Notes under the pieces: generated by a model
What the model saw: the letters and a program-made list of their open reading frames with translations, nothing else
Databases searched by the model: none
What the model was told of the DNA's origin: nothing
Shown: positions 36,901 to 49,873 of the stretch, piece by piece
Position numbering within the stretch: the stretch's first letter is position 1
How the letters are laid out: each line of letters opens with the position of its first letter
Program-made: the position numbers and the translations under genes
NCBI GenBank assembly: GCA_000231825.2
Contig: JH720345.1
Location: 309,306 to 373,305, forward strand
Source: Tetrahymena elliotti 4EA
Taxonomy: Eukaryota; Ciliophora; Oligohymenophorea; Hymenostomatida; Tetrahymenidae
Length of the DNA stretch: 64,000 bases
Direction of reading: 5' to 3'

Positions 36901-39753
36901 TTATTAAATAAACTTAAATATTTGTTTTTTTTACTTTTTTCTAAGTAAACAAAATTTTCTTAATTAAACTGTTATGTTTCTTTTATCATACAAAAATTAC
37001 CATTAAAGATTATTTTAATGATAAAAAAGATAATTCTTGATATTTGCCTCAATTCTTTCTAAGTATAAACACTGATGTATTAGGAGGCAATATAATTTTA
37101 CTATGAAGAAAATCTAGTAATGTCTAAGTGGATTAATAAAGCTAGAAAAAAGGTAAATTTTTTCGTATCTTATCATATTTATGAAAATAACTTCTTATTT
37201 AACAAAATTTATTTTAAAATATTTTCAAAGATATTCAAAAATGAATAAAAAAATTGTTTTTAATTTTCAAAATTGAAAACACTTTATTTAGATATTATTT
37301 TTCAGAATGAATTTTTTGATAATTAATATATAATACTTTTTAAATTGAAAAGGAGTCAAATACATAGTCAAAATCTATGATTGTTTATGACCCATTATAG
37401 ATAAATAAGGCTTTCTCTACAGGAAGTTTACAAGTTTTAGATATTCTTTCTGTTTTATCTAATTTTACAACAAAAGTTTATTTTGATTCCACTGAAATAA
37501 AAACACTGAATAAAAATGAAGCTTTAGTCATTTCGAAAGAAGATTTATAGAAACATCTACATGGCATAAATTTGGATCTTATTGATCTGATTGAAGAAAA
37601 ATATAGCAAATCTATTCATGATATGGAGTAAAAGTGTGATATTCTTGAGAAAGATGTATAATTCTAAAAAAAATGGAATAAACTTCTGTAGAAAAAGATT
37701 GAATTTTTAGAAAAAAACATGCAAAATATAGTAGAATCTTAAGTAGCTTCAAGAAGTAATGACCTTATTTATGAAGTTTAGCACTTGCAAAAAAAGGCTA
37801 ACTACACAGCTGATCAAAGACAAATTGATAAAGTCAAAATTTTTAAAGAAATTCAAAAAAATTTCTTAGACTAGCTTCGTGAAAATGAGTAGGTCAATGA
37901 AAATATTCTCAGTAGGTACTATGATTTTCGTCAAGGATAAAAATTAGAAGTCTTCAATATGGTTGAAGGAATTAAAGAAAACAATTTAAAACTCCTTAAA
38001 GAAGCTATCAGCAAAGCTCTTGAGGATCATGGAGGTAAAATAAACCATAATTTTTTATTTTGATTTAGTTAATTTCCTTTTGTGAAAAAAATATTTTTTA
38101 GTTCTTAGAATTTATTATTTTAGTTTTTAAAATTTTTCTTTTCTTTATCAATAAATATGCCATTTACCAAATATAAAATTTGATGCAAACTTATCTTGCA
38201 ATAAAATGAATTAACATTTTGATTTAAAAAATTGATTATGGAAATAAATAATTCAATTTCTTTTTAAGAATTAAACAATGAATTATGAATCGATAAATTA
38301 ATTTTTAATAAATTTGCTATTATGAATAACAATAGGTTCTAGTTAAGCTTTGCATGCAGTAGATGCTATTTGGAGTTCAACTTGGGATTAAAGGAGAGAA
38401 GAAGAGCACAAAAAGAAATAAAATGCTCATTAGTAATAGTAGGTTTAATTTTAGCAGTAATAATAGTAAATTGTAACTTCTCAAAGAATGATGAGGACAA
38501 ATCATACAGAAGAAAGTATTGGAAATCATGAAGAAGAACATTTAAATTTACAAAACCAAGCTATTTTAATTGGTTAATAGATGAATTAGCATTCAAATCA
38601 GCAACAGAATGCTTAAACATTAACACAATAAAACATTAATTTGTAGCTTTAAAATTAAATGTTTGATTTTAATCCAATGGATAGTTTACCTGCTGATGTT
38701 TATGAAAGAATAGAGTTTTAGAATAAGGAGGTATACAAGTTACTTAGCAGTTTTAAATTGATCAGAGCGTTTTATAACATGAAATTGGCTGTCATGATGG
38801 AAAAATATGAGAGAAGAATATAATAGATTAATGAAAATAACTCTTCAAATGAGTAATTATATAGAGACAAAAAAGAAATGTAAGCCCAAACAGAGAATAT
38901 GAAAGAATAAGTACTCTATCTAAAGAAAACTATGGCAATTATGGAATATCAAAATGAGATATTGAGACGTGATGTCCAACGGTCTCGTAAAGAGAGACTT
39001 AAGTCAATGAAAGTGATGAAACAAAAAGATGATAGAATAAGAGTTTTAGAAGAAAAAGTAGAATAGAATATGAAAGAAAGAATAGCCACTTATAATAATA
39101 TTCATTCTTAGACTCATATTTCTCGTAATTTTTCAGTTCAGTCAATACGCAAAAAGCAAAATAAAGCTCTTGGTAATAGTTTGTAAAACGGAGGTACACT
39201 AAATTAAATTGATTCTAGTCTAGTAATATAATAGAATGGAAATATATTATCTTAAAGTGCTGTTAAATAGTAATAGTACAACTATTTAAGCTAAAATATG
39301 AATACGGTTTAAACAAATCATCTACTCACCCAATCTTCATAATTGTAAAACTAAAGGATTGTTTCTTCAGCATAGGCAGCCCTTGCTAATTCACAAGTTT
39401 CATAATCTTCTTATTTATAGCCTAATTTACAAAACAAAAGACCTACAACAGCGTTAATTACATCCAAATCTACACAGTAGTTATTTTTGAAATCCTCATA
39501 ACAAAAAAGTGAAAGCCAAGCTTAAAGAGTTCCCTCTCCTCCTGTAGTAATATAAAATAATTACCAAAGTTAGCCATCTCAACCTTAGGTCTAATAGCAA
39601 TAGCCAAAGAAAAAGCACTTGCATTTATCAGGACTGCTAACAAGGCCAATTTCAAATTAAACAACACCAGCTAATAATAAATAAGTCAGCAACCCAAAAA
39701 CTCTAACAATGACATACAAGATAAAGAGTAATAATTAGTAACCTCAAAATTGA
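30993..39753 (+). CDS. Giant 2519-aa helical protein, unrecognised
   Basis: Thirteen exons: 30993-32175, 32298-32996, 33110-33467, 33539-33850, 33909-34816, 34877-35155, 35214-35314, 35370-35531, 35584-36445, 36503-36891, 36946-37152, 37353-38034 and 38336-39753. They sum to exactly 2520 codons, ending at TGA 39751-39753. The protein is largely helical and soluble, with no clear membrane helices. A well-conserved-looking central part (about residues 1300-1700) includes FVLWKILGTVLNILSF, CSLEANTMDMLYFING and FMNFIRVIFWDARPK. The C-terminal third has coiled coils (VLDILSVLSNF to EKDVQFQKKWNKLL, and YERRIQQINEN to RVLEEKVEQ), Gln-rich tracts and a basic Ser/Gln/Pro tail. I cannot name a family; a cytoskeletal, basal-body or scaffold role is only a guess from the coiled coils. 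Introns 32176-32297 and 36892-36945 are uncertain because alternatives also keep frame. Confidence 0.75.
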
Positions 39754-41373
39754 AATTTTATAGATGATAACTTTTGTATTAACAATCAATTAAACCAGTA
39801 AAGCAATTTTTAATTATTGTGCTGATTAGAAATTATAGAATAATTTTATTAGAACTTGTTCTGTAAGCATTTGAATTGTTATTTTTAAAGAAATATATAC
39901 TCCACTTTATAAATAAATAAAATTATCAAGCATATGATAAATATATATCATTATTTACATTGAATTTTATTGTGGATAATTTTTTATTTCTTTTACATGT
40001 TTTTTTTAATCTATTTGCTTTTTTTTGAATATTTTCTTTAAATAGACTCATGAAATCAAAATATTTTGTTTTTTGTGGATTTCTTTTAATTTTCAGAAGA
40101 AGAATTTAAAATTGAATGAATTGAGTAATTTTATGAGAAATCAAAAACTATTGTCTAATCACTATCACTTATTTATTTAGGATTTAAGAATCTATGGTTA
40201 AGAATAATTTTTAGAAAAAATATAGAATCTAATCACAATTTATTTATGAAACAAAAAAATTATTTAGTAAAAGTTGCTTTCAGTTTGTAAGCATATATCC
40301 AATTTTCAGATACCATTACTATTCAAAGCTTATACAAACCCTTGAATATTTTCTGACATTTTTTTGTCAAAAAGCTCACTTAAAAGTTTTTATGAAAATA
40401 ATAATTTTAATTTTGTATTGAATCTTACTTTGATTAAAAGATTTATAACTTAGTAAAGTAATAATAAATTAATTGACTAATAAATCAGCAGACTACTTTA
40501 GCTTTAGCTTGGATGCTAATGAGTTATTATAAAATAATTAAAATGCAAATATTTAACTTACTCCTTTTCTTTTGCCATACTTTATCAAATTAAAATTTAT
40601 TTAATGCATTTAATTTAATAGCCACTAATATTTAGCTCGTTTGAATTATCTCAACCACAAAAAATAAATGAAAAAGTAGATATATTTTGATTTAAATGAC
40701 ATTTAGTTGTAGTAAGTAATATAAATTAAGAGTATACGATTATCCACATTCGAGATTAATAGCTATTAATATTCGTATTTTAATTAATTTTTTAAACACT
40801 TCAAAATAGTATATTTATTTTACTATTACATCAGAATAGACTTTATTGTTTTGTATAAAATAAATTTTATTAAATTATAAAATACTAAGAACAATTCATT
40901 ATTAATTGATTGCGAAACTTTAAACTTTTTAATCCAAGTAAAATATGATGAATAGACAGTTTATTTAAAATAAATTAAAATTAATTTATAAACATGAGGT
41001 AAAAATATATGTAAATTAAGCATTACTTTTTACATGCGCTATTAAGTTTAATATTTAAAGAACTCTGGAATGATTTGTTATTGAATTTAATAGATTATGG
41101 ATTATTTGTTAGGTCTATAATGAGCTTTATTTTTGATAATTTTATATTAGTGTCTTTTTAGGATTTTAATGGATAAAGAGCTTGTGCTTTAATGAGTTAC
41201 AAGATAATTATTAAGCAATTCTGGGTATAGAACTCTATCTATCTATTATTTGCGGAATCATTCAAAAAAAATATTGAAAAAATAAAAAGAATCTATGATA
41301 ATTAGGCATAAGTAGGAAAGTAGTATTGTGAAAATTAATTTCAGAATATTTGATTAATTAGGATTAAAAGAAG
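39754..41373. other. Intergenic, no gene seen
   Basis: About 1.6 kb, AT-rich. The stretch from about 41000 is somewhat less biased and may be 5' UTR of the kinase gene; the frame upstream of its ATG closes at TGA within 45 bp. Confidence 0.55.
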
Positions 41374-44300
41374 ATGAAAAGGTAGGTTATTTCTCATTAT
41401 AATTAGAGTAAATAAGTCCTCAATGATTTCTTCAATAACAGCGATGATGAGCAAGAAGGGGAAGAGGAGGATAAAAATATCTTTTCTCTCAACGATTAGG
41501 TGAATGGAGAAGATGTGGAGTAAATTTCCAAGGTCGATAATTATAGCTTAAACCATCAACATTTATCTTTGCCAGCTTAGAATTTGAATAATAATTAATC
41601 TGCATTTTAAGCAAATTAAAATCATTAACATGAGTTCTCTCTTAGCAATAATCCATATTTAAGCAAAGCATAAACAGGTTTTCTTAACAATTAAGATATT
41701 ATGCTGCATAGTTGTAATAATTCTGCTATCTTGCATTAGAATGCTGAAGATTATCTTTCAGCAAGACCCAATTTAATGAATATTGACTAACACTAAGATT
41801 AAGTTCACAATTAATCATAATGCAAATTAAATAATCCTCCCATTTTAAATGAGAACAAGAGCATGAACTAAGAAAATGTTCTAGTTGAAGATAATTTAGA
41901 CTCAGACACTGAAAGAAGGAAGGTAAAAAAAGGATAAAGGATGAGAAGAATGGTTGATTCTGATCCTTGCTACTATTAAAAAGTTTAATAAAATAAAAAC
42001 CTCAGTAGTAATAATTTATAATAAAATTTTAGTGGGGATTCTTCAAAATAATAAAACATAAATGGTATAAAGTTTATGTCAGATGAAAAACAAAATAAAA
42101 AAAATGATGAAGTTAAATCTTCTACATCCTATTACAATACAGAAGAATTGAAGGGTTAATTAGAGAGTATACGTAAAAATATTTAAATGAATGAATAGAT
42201 GTAAAGTATTCAGAAGATTAGACCATAAAAAATTTAAACTATGCCATCTAATACCAGGTCCTAAAGTTCACCTGCAAAGCTTTCACCTTATATTTTTTCT
42301 AGTCTCCACAAGAGCATTATGAAAAGGGAAGTATCAATAAATTTTGTTATGTTAGTTATTTATGGAATATATTTAATACTGAGATACAACTTTGTTGATA
42401 GTATGCAAAATGATTAAAATGTATTTAAGGTATATATAGTTTCAAGTTTTATAATACTTATTGGATTTTCTGGATTAATGCTGGTATTTTTTGGATTACA
42501 GAGAAATTCACAAATTAGATCATCCTAGAACTCGATAAACACTAAAGTTATTTTTAGTAGCAGGGAGAAGGGTGATATAGGAGAAAATATTAATTTATAT
42601 CAAAACAATAATGGAATAAGTTAAAGTAATCAAGATGAGGTAGCGGTAAATAACTAAACTGTATCAAATAATAAACAACAAAATTCAGCTACTTAGCCAA
42701 GCTTTTCACCTGTTAAAATAAATAAAGGATTGTTGAAATTAAGTTAGACCCAAAGAGCAACTGGAAACAATTTGTAAAAAAATTAAGTAAAATAATTAAA
42801 TTTGCGCATTATAGAATAAGGAAATTAAGGATAAAATAACAATTCATATTAACCTCCTTCTTCTGATTCTTCTCCATAATAAAATGTTGCAAAATAATAT
42901 GATGAAAGATGCTTTTTGAAAGGTATAGTATTGATGTTCATAGTCTAGTTTATTGCTCTTGTAGAATCATTAATATTTTTAAGAGATCTAAACTAACTGA
43001 TGATTGCATTTTTTATTTACCATTAATTTATTATTTTTTATAAACTTTCTGTGACTATATTCACCTAGAAGATCACTCTTCTAGTCTCTTTAATTTTGCT
43101 TTCTTTTAGTATTATTCACTGCAATCTTATTAATTATTTTGATGATGTAAATCAAAGCATTTTGAGTAGTTCTTAATCATCTAAAGATATTATTTAATGT
43201 GTTATTTTTGATTGCATATTTGCTATTACCTTGCTTTATCAAATTTACAAAATGAGATTTTTTGCAATTTCTCCATTTTTATTTCACGCTCTAGGCTATT
43301 CTACTTTATCTTAGGAGAAAGTGCTTCAAAATGTTGGGATAACCTCTTATGGAAATCTAGGATATCATGAGGATGGATTAGAAAACGAATCAAAAACATC
43401 TAAATTTCTGAGTTAGTTAATGAATAAAAGAATTAAAAATAAAAACCTCAAAATTGGCAAATAAAAGCAAAAGCATTTAGGATTCAATAACAACGGTGAA
43501 GATACAACACTCTTGAATGATAATACTCCTATTTCACCAGAATTAGAGAGATTAAAAACTAATAATATAAAAAAAATGTATCAAGATATACTGAACCTTA
43601 TCCCAGAAGGTGTTGCCCTTATAAATAGCTCTAACTAATTAGTATATGCTAACAAAACTCTCTCTAAAATTCTATAATGCTCCAAAAATTAAATTGTAAA
43701 TATTCTCTTAAATTTGGCTACTAAATCGAAAGACTCAGATGCTAATTCATAAAAAGCAGCTATCAACACAAATATGACTGCATCTTAATACTCAAAAATC
43801 TTATCCCTTAACTAAGCTATTACATAGCCCCGACCAACATCTCAGTCAATCTTTAAATCTTTCAACTCCCTTTAAAATAATAACAACAATAATGCAATGA
43901 GTCAAAGCTAACAAAACTAGCAAAATCCATTAGATATAAATAATATTAATCCAAATAAATTGAATAATTAGACGTTTGGAAACAATAGCTAAATAAATTC
44001 AAATACCCAATAAAATTTTCCAAACAGGAAAACTTCAGCCGAAATATTCGATGTTAAAAGAAAATCTTCAGCTTCAAAGCCTTCACTATTCAACAGAAAT
44101 CATAAAAATTCCTTCTCAAGAGAAGAGAGTCCAGCAATAAATAATTTAAATTCAAATAGTATTGCTGCTTTAAATAACTTAGTTTATTCATCATAAAATA
44201 CAAAAAATTTATCTACAAATGGTGCAACTCCTATGAATTTAAATTTTAATACTTATCAAGGAGGAAGTGACATTCGTAAATAAAGCTTAAACTAGTTGAA

Positions 44301-47300
44301 TAATTTTCGTTCATCACCTTTTGAGCAAACCTTACCAAATATGCCTATAAGTAACCCTATTGATGATTTCTTTGAAAATAACAGAAACATACACCATATT
44401 CAGCATAATGCAATTGGCTAGAATCACCATGGAAAAAATTTTTAGTAAACTAATGAATATTCAGATGCTATTTCTTTAACAAATTACATTTAGCAATGTC
44501 CTCTTCCATAGTGTTAACCTAATTGTATTCATAGGGAAAATGGAGTGGATAGCTCTTCTTATAATGAATAAATGCGTACTGGTATGAATAATATAATAAA
44601 TGCCAACATGAATAATTAAGAATTAGTAGGAGAAAATTTAGTTCGTCAGCAACGCTCTAAAAAGTTTAAAAAGTCTGAAATAATAAGAAAAGATATCAAT
44701 GTGAGAGATATTTTATCTTCAATCTTTGAAAATCTAAAAATCACATAGCAAGACTAAGATACAAAAACCGCAAAAACTTTTCAATTAAGAAAGCAAAAAT
44801 CAGATATTACAAGTCAATAAACATATATGGCAGCATAACAAAGTAGAAAAGCCTCACCATCAAGATAAGGAAGTTTCGTTTCTTAAATGAAAAATTAGCA
44901 GCAGTACATTGGCTACTTCTAATACATTGATGACATGGTAAAATAACTATTTATTGATTTAATTATTCAATCATTCATTTTTGAATCAAGAGCTTACTCA
45001 AAACAATTTTTAATTGCTGATTAAATTTTTCTATAGCAATGAAATAGACAGATAAAAAAGCCAAAGAAAAATACATATTTTAATGAAAATTATTCCAATT
45101 TAGGCTAATTTAATGAAAAAGAAAGCAAGCTTGAATAAATTCAAATTAAAGCGAAAATACTTACTTTTCTTTGTACAAATTTAATTCGACTTTTTGTTTT
45201 ATTTCTTTTTCTGATCTCTCTAAAAACAAAGAAATTAGCACTTTTCTGAAGTTAGAAATTATCTTTTTTTTCTAATTTATTAAAATAGTTACTGATCTAA
45301 AATTTTGATACTTTTCTTGATTTATATATTATGATTTTTTATTTAATCTTCATCAAAATTAAAAATTCCAGAATCTCTTTCTTGTTTTACTATTTTCATT
45401 AAAATTTCAAATTGTGACAATCAAGTTAGATTTATCTTAAGATTCTAAAATATTCAACAAAATAATATTCTAAAATATTTATCTTATTTAAATCAAGATC
45501 AAGGTAGAAGTTGAATACAAAAATAGTACACTTGTACTAAGTATGGTTATGTGTGAAATAGTTACAAATGGATTTGTTGAATAACTTGCCCTTGTTTTAG
45601 TCGATCCTCTATGGTAAGAAATGTATGAAAAAAAATTAGAAGATATGAGTAAATATAGAATGAAAATGTTTGCTTCACTTTCGCATGAGCTTAGAACTCC
45701 TTTGAATTGCTCAATATCCATGTTACAATAAGTAAAAAATATAATAAAAGAAGATATGTAAGCAGATTAGAAAAAACCAGAAAATAAATTATCAATAAAA
45801 GAAAAAATCAGAAATAAGCTAAAAAGTCAAAATAGATTATAGCCTTCCTCTAGTCATTTGGTAAACCAATCTTCCAAATCAGATGATGGATAGGTGAGTA
45901 CTAAAATATTAGAAAAGATATCAGATTACATTTAAACTTATATTGATCCTGCATTAAATTCGAATAAGCTACTACTTAATTTAATTAATGATATCTTAGA
46001 TTTTGTCTAAATTGATAGTGGAAAATTCAAATTTTCTTTTATTAAATTTGATTTAGAGGAACTACTTTCTTCTTGTGTATCTTTGGTAGGGATTTAAGGT
46101 AAATAAAATGAAAATAATGTTGAGCTTGTTTTAAAATATGATGAAAAATGTCCTAAAGTAATCAATTCAGATCCTAATAGAATAAGATAAGTTGTGCTTA
46201 ATTTTCTTTCAAATGCTATGAAATTTACATCTTCAGGCTAAATTACAGTCACAGCTACTCTAATAAATCACAAAGACAATATTAATCAAATTTCAAGCTA
46301 ATCTTAATCAGATATTTAAGGAGATGAAGATCTCTAAAACAACCTCAACAATATAGTAGAAATATCAGTTGAAGACTAAGGAATAGGAATATCCCCTGAA
46401 GACGTATAAAAAATATTTACCATATTCAATAGAATCGATTTAGGAGAAAATTAATCTTTGAATAGCTAAGGATGTGGTCTTGGACTTACAATATCAAATA
46501 GTAATTTTTACATTTACTTTTTAATTTTATTCTTTTTAGTGGTTTCAAAATGCTTTTTTTTTTTGGATAAAAAACAGGCAAAAAAATGTTTTAAAACTCT
46601 TTCTTATTTTTAAGATCAAATTTTTTCTAAAAATTATAATTTTAGTTTATTTTAAATTCAATAATTTCTATTCAAACTAATTAATAAATAATAGAAATTT
46701 ATCAATTTACACAATTTAAAAAATTTTTTATGATGGAAATGGCAAATCAAAAATTTGGTTTTTCCAAAATGTTAATTTTTAGATTTATTATAGAATTTTA
46801 GAAAGATTTCCTTTTCAATTTTTTTTCAAAGGCAAGATTTTATTTTATAATTTGCTTGAAAAGACACTTATGTTACTGACTGATTTAGCTAAAATTTTAA
46901 TTAGATTAATTTAGAGTTTATTTATTTTCCAAGAGAATTTTGATTTTCTTTTTCAACTTCGAATTTCAAATTGACGACTAATTTTAACGATTACTTTTTA
47001 TTTAATAAAATTAAAATTTTTGAAATTATAATTAAATTATGATAGCCACTTATTTATCAATGCTTAAATTACTTAATTTTTTTAAACTTATTTTATTCAA
47101 CATTATTAAAAGGTATTGCTAAAGGTTTAGGACCAATCAATAGAGGAGGTATAAGAGTCTAATCAGAAATAGGATAGGGCTCTGTCTTTTCAATTCTTGT
47201 TGAAGATAGAGAAGAAGATCTTCAAGAACATAAGATATTTAACAAGGAGGAATCTAGAAAAAAAATGGAGACTATTAACAGTCTTGTTGATTCTCCTGTT

Positions 47301-48986
47301 AGCTAACAAACAAAAATGAGATAGCTGAGCTCTTTTGGATAAATCGAATAATATAACAAGTAAACTTCTTAATTTGGAAGGAACCATAGCATGAAAATAG
47401 AAGATTCACCTTAAGTCAGGACAATACGTATTAACAGCAATTTTACAAATAAATCTAATAAAACAAACAGAACTAACAAAACTAATAAGACAAGTAAAAC
47501 TGTTAAGACTAATAACTAAAAGAACTTAGTAGGCTCAGGTTTTGTAGGATAGTATGAAGATTCATGCTGTGTTTGTGACTCTGAAATTAATAGGAATTCA
47601 ATTTAAAATTTCACACCCTCTGCCCCCTTCTAAAGAGAAAATGAACTCCCTGAATTCAATGATTTAAGTGACAGTAGTAGCATCAAAAGTGATGAAATAA
47701 ACTAAGATATACTTAATGCTAGTCAAAAATCAAGTATTTCATATATTAGTAACCAAAGACCTTTATATAAGTCAACAACTATTCACACTAAGACAACTTA
47801 TAAAACAAAAACATTAAAAACTATTAAATCAGAGCAAAAGGATATGAGTGGTGAAGCTTATATAAGTTACAATAGTATTCATTCTCAAGTTCATATAAAA
47901 AAGAGAAATAGTAACTCGCCTACAACATCCCTTATTAAAACACCCTCTTCTTAAGAAAATGCTTTATAAATGCATCTATCGCCTGCTGACATGAGTAGTA
48001 GTAGTAATAATAATAGCAGCAAACTAATTGCTAGTAAGAAAAGAAAATTCTTAGCTTAATCTGGCATAAAATAATCATAGTCTTCTTCTACTTCAATATA
48101 GCAACAAAAGAAGACTTAGGTTTCAAGCTCAAGTGCTCTTAAAAATATAGCAACAACTGCTACTACTGTATTAATACCAGCTTCTCAACAAGAAACTAAT
48201 TTCGAAAATTATGAAAGATAGTCCTAAGAGATTTCTCTTAGTAATGATTTGAATTTTAACATTTATAAAAAGAAGAGTGAAGAAGATGAAAAATTTGATG
48301 TATAGCAGTAAATACTGGAAAATTCTAGTGATTCTAACAACCAAAAGAATTAGAATCAGTCAAATCAAGTTTTAAATAAAAATAACAGTAATATTAATAA
48401 CACAAGCATAGAAGAAAGAAGCATTAATTTTAAATCTTAAAAGTAATGTGATTGTCCTTAATTGTTAGTAGTAGATGATAATCTATTTAATATGCATGCT
48501 ATCACAATGCAGCTTAAAACATATGGATTTAAAATAGACTAAGCCTAAAATGGATAAAAAGCAGTAGAGTTAGTTGAAAAAAGATATTATGAAAATACAT
48601 GTTGTAAATCTTACAAATTAATTTTTATGGATATAGAAATGCCAATTAAAAATGGTTATGAAGCAACTTAAGATATAAGAAATTTTTTTAATGGAAATTC
48701 TTATATTAGTAAATAACCTATTATTGTTGCTTGTACTGCTTACGTTTCTGATGAGGATAAATCAAAAGCACTGTCAAAAGGTATGGATGACTTTATTAAA
48801 AAGCCAGTCTTTTAAGAAGCGTTAGACCTACTGCTCAATTAGTGGTATAATGTCATATTTGATGAAAATGATGAATTTGATGAAGAAGAAGAAGAAGATT
48901 TTGAAGATTCTGGTTCAGGATATGAAGAAGAATAAAAAGAAACTAAAAAAAAGAATCAAGATTTAATTAAATTAGAAAATTGTTGA
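41374..48986 (+). CDS. Membrane hybrid histidine kinase (PAS, HisKA, HATPase, receiver)
   Basis: Three exons (41374-44937, 45498-46500, 47113-48986) give 2146 aa. The introns are long, 560 and 612 nt. After a 315-residue Asn/Gln/Ser-rich start come about six to seven membrane helices in two groups (near 320-375, then 515-640). A PAS-like segment follows at about 740 (LIPEGVALINSSNQLVYANK). The kinase has the H-box SLSHELRTPLN (His near residue 1250), N-box DPNRIRQVVLNFLSNAMKF, G1 EDQGIGIS and G2 GCGLGLTIS. The second intron falls right after G2. A Ser/Lys/Asn-rich linker of about 380 residues leads to a receiver domain with VVDDN, phospho-acceptor MDIEMP, the Thr of ACTAY and Lys of KKP. All catalytic residues are present, so autophosphorylation and transfer to its own receiver are expected. 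The signal sensed is unknown. The tail is acidic. Confidence 0.92.
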
Positions 48987-49873
48987 AAATAACTTTTCAA
49001 AATAACAAAATAAAATTAAAAACTAAAAAATATTTTAAATTTAAGAATTATTTTTTCAAAAATTATTAACAATAATTAAAAAGAAGCACACGATTTAAAT
49101 TGAGAAATATCAAAAACATAAAATAAAAGAAAAAGAAAACCTGAAAATTAAAAATCTTATATAAAATTCTTGATAAAAAAATTATTATTTATTCTTAAAA
49201 ATTTATGCAAACACACACAAAAATTCATTTATAATATATAGACTGTCTATAAAATCATTAATTAATCATTCTCAAAAATAATTAATTATTCAATCAATCA
49301 CTTTCTTACAAAATATTTATATTGTAATAAATGCCTAAAAAATATTTTTACAATCATATTCTTACCATCATCAAGAAAATATCATTAAAGACAATCAATT
49401 TTTATCAAAACTATTTTTTTAAGTTTAAAATTTGTGCAGCATTAAAGATTTCTTAAATTTGATAATTTTAAATTTAAACTACATTAATTTTAAACAAGAT
49501 GTTATTATTTGAGATCTATACTTAAAATTCTTAAAAGGTTTAATAAATGAAAAATTAAGGCAACAAGATTTTTATTTTACAAAAGATTTAATAATTTTTT
49601 GAGATTGCTGAATTCGCTTACTTTAGGCTAAAATTATAAATATTAATTTGATATTTTTTTGATAAATTTTATTTGATTCAAAAAAATAGTTTGATGCGGT
49701 AATATAACTAAAAACAAAAAAAAGCATAAATTTTCTAAGAAAAATGAATATTTTTTATTGCATTGTTTTTTAAAATATTTTTATTAACCAGAAAAATGCT
49801 AAAATACTAGTAAATTAGAGAATATATTTATTTATTTTTATATTACGTTTATTTATATGTTTTTTTATTCTAT
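48987..49873. other. Intergenic between convergent genes
   Basis: AT-rich 3' regions of the kinase gene and the minus-strand phosphoesterase gene. Nothing else seen. Confidence 0.6.

Noticed and set aside
30993..39753. Possible IP3-receptor or ryanodine-receptor-like channel
   Set aside because: The helical central segments brought this to mind, but no MIR domain, channel helices or pore are visible and the C-terminus is coiled coil.
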